Shown here one piece after another: positions 16,328 through 21,877 of a stretch of DNA of 21,877 bases (its first letter is position 1; each line of letters opens with the position of its first letter). The DNA comes from UBA5266 sp964610025. GTDB lineage: Bacteria > Bacteroidota > Bacteroidia > Bacteroidales > WCHB1-69. The notes under the pieces are model-generated. The model was not told the DNA's origin. It searched no databases and saw only the letters and a list, made by a program, of their open reading frames with translations. A program made the translations under genes and the position numbers. The stretch is taken from contig CAZSTX010000033.1 of the NCBI GenBank assembly GCA_964610025.1, forward strand, positions 1 through 21,877, in the 5' to 3' direction.

Positions 16328-16335
16328 TATTTTTG
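16328..16335 (+). promoter_or_regulatory. Bacteroidota-type -7 element for gmk
   Basis: TATTTTTG followed by CAC matches TAnnTTTG. It lies 31 bases before the gmk ATG, consistent with a leader of about 25 bases. Confidence 0.55.
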
Positions 16336-16365
16336 CACTATAAAATATTTTAGAATCATTATTTG

Positions 16366-16932
16366 ATGAACGAAAAAATAATTATTTTTTCAGCACCTTC
16401 GGGTTCAGGTAAAACAACTATACTGAAAGAGTTGATAGAGATGGATTTGCATTTAGCTTTTTCTGTTTCTGCAACAAGTAGGCAACAGCGTAAAGATGAA
16501 GTAGATGGAAAGGATTATTATTTTTACACTCCAGCACAGTTCAAAGAAAGTATTAAAAATAATTTATTTGTAGAATGGGAAGAGGTTTATGATAATCAAT
16601 ATTATGGAACTTTACATTCGGAGATAGAACGCTTGTTTGCATTGAGAAAAAATATTGTTTTTGATGTAGATGTTTTAGGCGGTTTAAATTTGAAACGAAG
16701 TTTTAAAGAAAAGGCTTTATCGGTATTTATTATGCCACCTTCAATCGAAGAATTAAAAAATCGTTTAATAAAAAGAGGTACCGAAACAAGCGAATCGCTG
16801 AATAAACGTTTGGAAAAAGCGACTTACGAATTGACTTTTGTAAATAATTTCGATAAAGTAATTGTTAATGATAATTTAAAACAATCAATCAAACAATCTT
16901 ATCAAGTAATAGCTGCATTTTTAAAAAAATAA
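16366..16932 (+). CDS. gmk: Guanylate kinase
   Basis: Cytoplasmic enzyme that phosphorylates GMP to GDP with ATP. The 188-residue protein has the P-loop PSGSGKTT at residues 11-18, then the GMP-binding region (VSATSRQQRKDEVDGKDYYF and VEWEEVYDNQYYGT) and the lid with LIKRGTETSESLNKRL. Length matches the family (about 190-205). I chose the ATG at 16366 over the TTG one codon earlier. It is the first gene of a plus-strand run that continues with an aminotransferase 22 bases downstream. Confidence 0.96.
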   Translation: MNEKIIIFSAPSGSGKTTILKELIEMDLHLAFSVSATSRQQRKDEVDGKDYYFYTPAQFKESIKNNLFVEWEEVYDNQYYGTLHSEIERLFALRKNIVFDVDVLGGLNLKRSFKEKALSVFIMPPSIEELKNRLIKRGTETSESLNKRLEKATYELTFVNNFDKVIVNDNLKQSIKQSYQVIAAFLKK

Positions 16933-16954
16933 TATATATAAAAATCTATAAAAT

Positions 16955-18274
16955 ATGAAAGACACACCAATACCTTATGACGTTGTACAAGAGATAGTTA
17001 AAAAGAGTAATTTGCCAAGTATTGGCAAAGCTTCCATACGTGAAGTTAAGCGATTGATAAATGAAATTGAAGAAGCATCGGGGAAGAAATTTATACGCAT
17101 GGAAATGGGAATCCCCGGATTGCCTTCTGTGCAAATAGGTTTAGACGCTCAAAAAGAGGCTTTAGATAGGGGAGTATCAGCTTTGTATCCCGATATAGAA
17201 GGAGTTGCTGAATTGAAATATGAAATGTCTCGTTTCTGTAAAAACTTTATGGATATCGACGTAAAGCCTGCTTCTTGCATCCCGACTGTAGGTTCAATGC
17301 AAGCTGGTTTTGCAACTTTTCTAACATTTCAGCGCCTGCATAAAGATAAAGATACGACTTTATTTATTGACCCTGGATTCCCAGTTCAAAAACAACAACA
17401 CCGTATTTTAGGTGCAAAATTTGAAACTTTTGATGTGTACGATTTTAGAGGCGAAAAATTAAAAGATAAATTAGAAAGTTATCTGAGCAAAGGCAACATT
17501 CACTCTATTATTTATTCCAATCCTAACAACCCGTCTTGGATTTGCTTTACAGAAAAAGAATTGAAAATAATTGGAGATTTAGCCAACAAGTATGATGTTA
17601 TTGTTATAGAAGACCTTGCTTATTTTGGAATGGATTTTCGTAAAGATGTATCCACGCCGGGAAAACCTCCTTATCAAGTAACAGCAGCTAAATACACCGA
17701 TAATTATGTGCTTTTTATTTCAAGTTCAAAAGCATTTAGCTATGCAGGAGAACGTTTAGGCGTAATGGTCATTTCCGAAAAATTGTTTAAAGGGCAATAC
17801 CCAGATTTGAAACCATTTTTTGGGACCGATAATTTAGGACATGCAATGGTTTATGGAGCTGTATACGCTTTGAGTTCAGGAACTTCTCATTCGGCTCAAT
17901 ATGCAATGGCTGCCATACTAAAAGCATGTAATGATGGTGAATATAATTTGGTGGAAGGCATGATAGCCTACAGAGATAAAGCCAATGTGATGAAAAAAAT
18001 GTTTGTCGATAATGGATTTAAAATAGTTTACGATAAAGACGAAGACCAGCCGCTATCCGATGGATTTTATTTTACAATAAGTTACCCAGGATTTACGGGC
18101 GAAGAATTATTGGCTGAATTGTTATACTATGGTATTAGTGCTATTTCACTTGCTATCACAGGCAGTCAGCGTTTAGAAGGGCTTAGAGCTTGTGTGTCGT
18201 TGATTAAAAAAGAAGAATTTCCTGAATTGGAAATCCGCTTAAAATCTTTTGCTAAAAATCACCCTTTACAATAA
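16955..18274 (+). CDS. PLP-dependent aminotransferase, class I/II (fold type I)
   Basis: A 439-residue aminotransferase of the aspartate aminotransferase fold. Visible hallmarks are the SNPNNPSW stretch (188-195), D220 in VIEDLAYFG that contacts the pyridine nitrogen, and the Schiff-base lysine K259 in SSSKAFSYAGERLG. It has no transit or membrane segment, so it is cytoplasmic. The amino donor and acceptor are not deducible: it is neither the DegT/DnrJ type that would serve as WbpE nor clearly a known amino acid enzyme. It sits between gmk and a histidine kinase, with a five-base gap to the latter, and the trio is probably co-transcribed. Confidence 0.85.
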   Translation: MKDTPIPYDVVQEIVKKSNLPSIGKASIREVKRLINEIEEASGKKFIRMEMGIPGLPSVQIGLDAQKEALDRGVSALYPDIEGVAELKYEMSRFCKNFMDIDVKPASCIPTVGSMQAGFATFLTFQRLHKDKDTTLFIDPGFPVQKQQHRILGAKFETFDVYDFRGEKLKDKLESYLSKGNIHSIIYSNPNNPSWICFTEKELKIIGDLANKYDVIVIEDLAYFGMDFRKDVSTPGKPPYQVTAAKYTDNYVLFISSSKAFSYAGERLGVMVISEKLFKGQYPDLKPFFGTDNLGHAMVYGAVYALSSGTSHSAQYAMAAILKACNDGEYNLVEGMIAYRDKANVMKKMFVDNGFKIVYDKDEDQPLSDGFYFTISYPGFTGEELLAELLYYGISAISLAITGSQRLEGLRACVSLIKKEEFPELEIRLKSFAKNHPLQ

Positions 18275-18279
18275 AGATT

Positions 18280-19350
18280 ATGAAAATAAAAACCAAGTAT
18301 AAAAAATCTAAAAACTTAAATCCTAAAATTATCCCAATTATAAATGCACTCGGAATTGCTGTTATTTTGAGTTTGTTTTTTTATATAGTTAGTTCATTGC
18401 AGTTGTCGTATTTAGCGATAGCTGCAATGGCTATTTTATTGGTTTTTGTTTTTTCCTTTCTATCAACTTATTATTGGATTGATAAATTTATTTATCATAA
18501 AATAAAATTAATTTATAAAATTATTTTAGATTATAAAATAGCAAAAGATACAAAAAAGGAATGGAGAAAAAAATATAAATCCATCGAAATGGCAGAACAA
18601 GAAGCAATGTTCTATGTAACCAAAAAAGAGAGAGAAATGGAACAACTGAGGAAAATGGAAACTTTTCGAAAAGATTTTTTAGGCAGTGTATCCCATGAAT
18701 TGAAAACCCCGCTCACTTCAATACAAGGTTATGTTTTAACGCTTTTAGACGGGGGATTGTACGATGATAAAATAAATTATCAATACTTATACAAAGCATC
18801 AAAAAATATTGATAGAATAACAGCTATAGTAAACGATTTAGATACTATTACAAAGTTAGAATACAAAGAGTTTAAGTTAAATATTGAAAAAATAGATTTG
18901 CAAAAACTCTTATACGACACTTTAGATATGCTTGAAATTATATCGAAACAACATAAAATAAATTATGAAATCAATATCAGTGTAGAACGTTCTTATATGG
19001 TATATGCTGACAGAAAGTCTTTGCAAAACGTATTTTTAAATTTGATAACCAATGCTATAAACTATAACGATAAAGAAGAGAAGAAAATAAAAATAACCTT
19101 CTTCGATATGGACCAAAATTATTTGATAGAAATAACAGACAATGGAATAGGAATAGAAAGTAAGCATTTATCACGTTTGTTTGAACGCTTCTATCGCGTA
19201 TCGAAAGATAGATCTCGCGAAATGGGAGGTTCAGGATTGGGTTTAGCTATCGTAAAACATATTATAGAAGCTCACGAACAAACAATTCATGTTAGAAGTA
19301 CGCCAGGTGTAGGTACTACTTTTAGTTTTACTTTGAAAAAAAGCAATTAA
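18280..19350 (+). CDS. Membrane sensor histidine kinase
   Basis: A 356-residue two-component sensor kinase. Two membrane helices (about residues 16-38 and 41-64) are separated by only a few residues, so there is almost no periplasmic sensing domain; the signal is probably detected in the membrane or cytoplasm. A coiled-coil-like linker follows. The kinase core is complete: phosphorylated H139 in SVSHELKTPL (H box), N258 in the N box, DNGIG at 287-291 (G1) and GGSGLGLA at 316-323 (G2). The architecture is like PhoR-type kinases without a PAS domain. No response regulator gene is in the window, so its partner is encoded elsewhere. It starts five bases after the aminotransferase gene. Confidence 0.9.
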   Translation: MKIKTKYKKSKNLNPKIIPIINALGIAVILSLFFYIVSSLQLSYLAIAAMAILLVFVFSFLSTYYWIDKFIYHKIKLIYKIILDYKIAKDTKKEWRKKYKSIEMAEQEAMFYVTKKEREMEQLRKMETFRKDFLGSVSHELKTPLTSIQGYVLTLLDGGLYDDKINYQYLYKASKNIDRITAIVNDLDTITKLEYKEFKLNIEKIDLQKLLYDTLDMLEIISKQHKINYEINISVERSYMVYADRKSLQNVFLNLITNAINYNDKEEKKIKITFFDMDQNYLIEITDNGIGIESKHLSRLFERFYRVSKDRSREMGGSGLGLAIVKHIIEAHEQTIHVRSTPGVGTTFSFTLKKSN

Positions 19351-19364
19351 AATTATTAGTTAAA
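19348..19364. repeat. 17-bp direct repeat, copy 1 (before the methyltransferase)
   Basis: The sequence from 19348 to 19364 (starting TAAAATTATTAG) recurs exactly at 20425-20441, so the two copies bracket the broken methyltransferase gene. This copy also contributes to a 15-base palindrome at 19355-19369 (ATTAGTT-A-AACTAAT). Confidence 0.6.
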
Positions 19365-19378
19365 CTAATTTATTAATC

Positions 19379-20282
19379 ATGAAAGAAGGTATAATTGTAA
19401 GAGAAAAATGTCCTATATGCGATAATCCTTCATCGAAAATAATTTTTAAGCGAAGTTTTGATGAAGATATTATAATGAAATATATAGAAATAAAATACGA
19501 TGGAAATGCAGATGTAGAGTATTTGAAAAATGTTCCCTATGAAATTCTTAAATGTAATAAATGTCAATTTGCATATCAAAAATATGTATTCGATAATGAA
19601 AAATCGAGTGAGTTATATGATAAATGGATAGACCCTAAATTAGCATTAGAGTGGAATAAACCAATGCAGTTAGCATATAAAAATTATAGTTATTTATTTA
19701 CCTTTGCAAAAAAAATACTTAAAAAAACAAGCATCGGATATTAAAGTTTTAGATTACGGTGCAGGATTTGGAAATTTATTAATATTAGCATCTGAAATAG
19801 GATTTGATGGATATGCTTATGAATATTCCACAGAACGTATTCGTTTTTTAGAGGACAAAGGAATAAAAACCATAGACAATAATACTAATATGTTATTTGA
19901 TTTTATTATTGTAAATCAGGTAGTAGAACATTTGACTTCTCCTAAAATTGCTTTAGAAGAAATTGTTTCAAAATTAAAGAAAAATGGAATTATTTATTTT
20001 TCTGTTCCCAATTGTCCTGATATTGAAAATCAACTTAAAAAAACAGTTACTATTACTGAAGCTAATGAATTATATCAATTTTTACAAAATGCAAGTGTTA
20101 GTGCATTTCAGCATATTAATTTTTTTTCGAATGCTAATTTAAAATATTTTTTCCGTAAAAATGGGATGCAAATAATTTTCCCTATAAATCAAGCTTTTAA
20201 TAATCCAATAAGCCTAAAATCATTTATTCGTCCATTTTATAATTATTATTTAAGAACAAATTTTTTTATAAGAAAAAAATAA
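19379..20282 (+). pseudogene. Frameshifted zinc-ribbon class I SAM-dependent methyltransferase
   Basis: Two overlapping frames make one protein of about 300 residues. The first (19379-19744) has an N-terminal zinc-binding module (CPICD near residue 11 and CNKCQFAY near residue 59) and ends within the linker. The second continues in the +1 frame from about 19708 and carries the SAM-binding motif VLDYGAGFGN, then VVEHLTSP and YFSVPN, typical of methyltransferases in surface-sugar and secondary-metabolite loci. The switch falls between an A8 tract (19708-19715) and an A7 tract (19721-19727). Removing one A from either tract restores a continuous frame reading AKKILKKQASDIKVLD or nearly so. Everything else is open, so this is a recent mutation, a phase-variable tract, or a sequencing error. 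A -1 slip would not restore the frame. The substrate is unknown. Confidence 0.8.
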
Positions 20283-20349
20283 ATCGCTATTATCCGATAA
20301 AAAAAAATATTTTTCAAGTTGTATACTATTGAATAGCATCAAAATCAAA

Positions 20350-20391
20350 AAGAAAATTTCTAAAAGAACCTTAGAATTGTTAAATTTTCTT
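20350..20391. terminator. Possible stem-loop after the methyltransferase
   Basis: AAGAAAATTT (20350-20359) and AAATTTTCTT (20382-20391) are perfect 10-bp inverted arms around a 22-base loop in which CTAA and TTAG can also pair. It lies 68 bases after the methyltransferase stop. The stem is almost all A-T, so a terminator role is only a possibility. Confidence 0.3.
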
Positions 20392-20424
20392 CTTTCTAAT
20401 CTTTTGTTAGATTTTCAATCAATG

Positions 20425-20441
20425 TAAAATTATTAGTTAAA
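20425..20441. repeat. 17-bp direct repeat, copy 2 (after the methyltransferase)
   Basis: Exact second copy of the sequence at 19348-19364, located in the gap between the methyltransferase and apbE, about 1.08 kb from the first copy. Confidence 0.6.
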
Positions 20442-20478
20442 AACAATTTTTTCCTAAAAATAAAAGCTAAACTTATGG

Positions 20479-20486
20479 TATTTTTG
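20479..20486 (+). promoter_or_regulatory. Bacteroidota-type -7 element for apbE
   Basis: TATTTTTG followed by CC matches TAnnTTTG and lies 18 bases before the apbE ATG, implying a very short leader of about 10-12 bases. Confidence 0.5.
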
Positions 20487-20503
20487 CCAAAATATTTGTT
20501 GAT

Positions 20504-21487
20504 ATGAAAAAAGTTTTTACAAATACAATACTTATTGGCTGTTTAATATTTTTAATCAGTTGTAACTCATCTAAAAAAAATAAATTTACAGGTTTAGCCA
20601 TAGGTACTTATTACACTATATCATATATAGGAAAAGAAAATAAAAACCTTCAACATCAAATAGATTCTATATTGGATTACTATTCGTCTATGTTTTCTAT
20701 TTTTGATAACAATTCGTTAATATCGAAAATAAATAATAATGAAACAACGATAGTCAACGAAGATTTTAAATATGTTTTTTTTGTAGCACAAGAAGTTAGC
20801 GAATTAACAAAAGGAGCTTTTGATATCACAGTAGCCCCCTTAGTGAATATATGGGGTTTTGGAAATGCACAAATACAACAACCTACAGAAAAAGAAATAG
20901 ATAGCGTAAAAAAAAATGTAGGTTATCAAAAATTATCGTTAAAAGAAAATAGAATTATAAAGGAAAATCCACTAATACAATTAAATTTTAATGCGATAGT
21001 AAAAGGATATATTGTTGATAAAATAGCAAATTTCTTGCAGTTGCAAGGATATGATAATTACTTAATTGATATTGGTGGAGAGCTTGTTGCACATAATACG
21101 AACAAACATAATTGGAAAGTAGGTATTCAAATTCCTAGCAAACATGCAGACGACAAAGCTAATGTAGATTATGTGTTTTATTTAGAAAACAAAGCAATAG
21201 CTACTAGTGGTAATTATAGAAATTACCACGAAGAAAATGGGCAACGTATTTCTCATATTATCAATCCTTTAACAGGAAAGTCGGAAAGTAATAAATTGTT
21301 GAGTGTAACAGTATTAGCCGAAAATTGTATTTATGCCGATGCCTTAGCTACTGCTTTTATGATTATGGATATTGAAGAGTCAATGAAATTTTTATCCACT
21401 CATTCTCATTACGCAGCTTATTTTATATACAGCGAAAACAATGTTTATAAGCACATAAAAACAGCTAACTTTCCAGATGAAATATAA
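20504..21487 (+). CDS. apbE: FAD:protein FMN transferase (ApbE) lipoprotein
   Basis: Exported flavin transferase that attaches FMN covalently to Thr/Ser of target proteins such as the NqrC/RnfG subunits of respiratory complexes. The 327-residue protein begins with a lipoprotein signal peptide and lipobox LISC (C20), so it is anchored on the periplasmic side. ApbE features follow: GTYYTISY, MFSIFDNNSLISKIN, GAFDITVAPLVNIWGFG (from residue 104), NAIVKGYIVDKIA, the IDIGGE motif (E193), GNYRNYHEENGQRISHIINP, and near the C terminus ADALATAF with the metal-binding Asp and Thr. All key motifs are present. It stands alone between the methyltransferase and the rRNA operon; no nqr or rnf genes are in view. 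Confidence 0.93.
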   Translation: MKKVFTNTILIGCLIFLISCNSSKKNKFTGLAIGTYYTISYIGKENKNLQHQIDSILDYYSSMFSIFDNNSLISKINNNETTIVNEDFKYVFFVAQEVSELTKGAFDITVAPLVNIWGFGNAQIQQPTEKEIDSVKKNVGYQKLSLKENRIIKENPLIQLNFNAIVKGYIVDKIANFLQLQGYDNYLIDIGGELVAHNTNKHNWKVGIQIPSKHADDKANVDYVFYLENKAIATSGNYRNYHEENGQRISHIINPLTGKSESNKLLSVTVLAENCIYADALATAFMIMDIEESMKFLSTHSHYAAYFIYSENNVYKHIKTANFPDEI

Positions 21488-21639
21488 AATATAATTCCAA
21501 AAAATATTTATTTTCATCTCAAATAAAGATAAAATTCTTTCTTTCTCTTTCTTTATATTCTTTATACTCTTCATTATTAGACATTTAATAGATTTTTAAA
21601 TTAATTTACAAAAGATGATATTTTGATTAAAAAAAGTTG

Positions 21640-21647
21640 TACTTTTG
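21640..21647 (+). promoter_or_regulatory. rRNA operon promoter, -7 element
   Basis: TACTTTTG matches TAnnTTTG and lies about 170 bases before the mature 16S 5' end. A TTTTG at 21621-21625 could serve as an upstream element, although the spacing (14 bases) is shorter than usual. Confidence 0.6.
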
Positions 21648-21689
21648 CAATCTTCAAATACGGAGACATACAAGTTTTTTTATTTGAAA

Positions 21690-21701
21690 AGTTCTTTGAA
21701 C
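21690..21701 (+). promoter_or_regulatory. boxA-like antitermination element in the rRNA leader
   Basis: The leader reads AGTTCTTTGAAC, resembling the boxA consensus (TGYTCTTTRA) at which Nus factors assemble for rRNA antitermination. A similar GTTCTTTGA is common upstream of 16S in Bacteroidota. Confidence 0.5.
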
Positions 21702-21817
21702 GAATGGAGATCAGCAGCAAATATCCCGCAAAATCTTTTACGAGGTTTCGCAAAGCACAGGACAGACACAATAAGATTGATATCTATTACTATTATTTAG
21801 TAATAAAGAAATATTAT

Positions 21818-21877
<60 letters not shown>

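Larger units (their letters stand above)
21488..21817 (+). other. Intergenic region and rRNA operon leader
   Basis: About 330 bases between apbE and 16S rRNA. The first ~115 are AT-rich with a pyrimidine-rich stretch (about 21535-21575) and no strong terminator. The rest holds the rRNA promoter (21640-21647), a boxA-like element and a more GC-balanced leader. A frame at 21623-21868 runs into the 16S gene and is not a protein. Confidence 0.7.

Noticed and set aside
16955..18274. The aminotransferase as the missing WbpE
   Set aside because: WbpE enzymes are DegT/DnrJ-type sugar aminotransferases; this protein has class I/II motifs (SNPNNP, SSSK) and is about 8 kb away in another operon.
19703..19727. 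Programmed -1 ribosomal frameshift at A AAA AAA in the methyltransferase
   Set aside because: A -1 slip leads to the wrong frame; the downstream domain lies in the +1 frame, so loss of one base is needed.

Overview
This AT-rich window comes from a member of the Bacteroidota. The evidence is the Bacteroidota-type -7 promoter element (TAnnTTTG) in front of nearly every transcription unit, a DUF4249 lipoprotein, a type IX secretion (T9SS) cargo protein with a C-terminal sorting domain, and the start of a 16S rRNA gene at the right edge. The genus cannot be determined from what is here. There is no CRISPR array, tRNA, insertion sequence or prophage. Most genes are ordinary chromosomal ones, with an envelope-polysaccharide locus in the middle.

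Layout. Positions 1-2303 (minus strand): cdsA, a phosphatidylserine-decarboxylase-type gene and a DEDDy exonuclease, read from a promoter near 2300. Positions 2348-5770 (minus): a tight operon of a DUF3575-like outer-membrane protein, a DUF4249 lipoprotein, recX and prfB. prfB encodes release factor 2 and carries the classical programmed +1 frameshift: an in-frame TGA at codon 22 preceded by an AGGAGG. Positions 5902-10394 (plus): three genes of the wbp pathway (wbpA, wbpB, wbpD), which makes a UDP-diacetamido-glucuronic acid, followed by an unusual initiating sugar transferase. The wbpE aminotransferase of that pathway is not in the window. Positions 10471-16282 (minus): rfbB (dTDP-glucose 4,6-dehydratase), an M23/LysM endopeptidase, a large FG-GAP-repeat T9SS cargo protein and an MltF-like lytic transglycosylase, in one compact operon. 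Positions 16328-20282 (plus): gmk, a fold-type-I aminotransferase, an orphan sensor histidine kinase, and a zinc-ribbon SAM methyltransferase split by a one-base frameshift in an A-rich stretch. Positions 20479-21487: an ApbE flavin transferase lipoprotein. Positions 21488-21877: the rRNA promoter and leader and the first ~60 bases of 16S rRNA.

How the genes fit together. The middle of the window is devoted to the cell envelope: nucleotide-sugar synthesis (wbpABD, rfbB), attachment of a first sugar to a lipid carrier (sugar transferase), peptidoglycan remodelling (M23, MltF) and an exported T9SS cargo. In Porphyromonas the Wbp pathway supplies the sugar that links T9SS cargo to anionic LPS, so co-location of wbp genes with a T9SS cargo gene here is suggestive; that connection is inference.

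No clearly new biological system was found. The items most worth a second look are the sugar transferase with an embedded Rossmann-like domain, the frameshifted methyltransferase gene bracketed by a 17-bp direct repeat, the wbp cluster without wbpE, and the well-preserved prfB frameshift site translationally coupled to recX.
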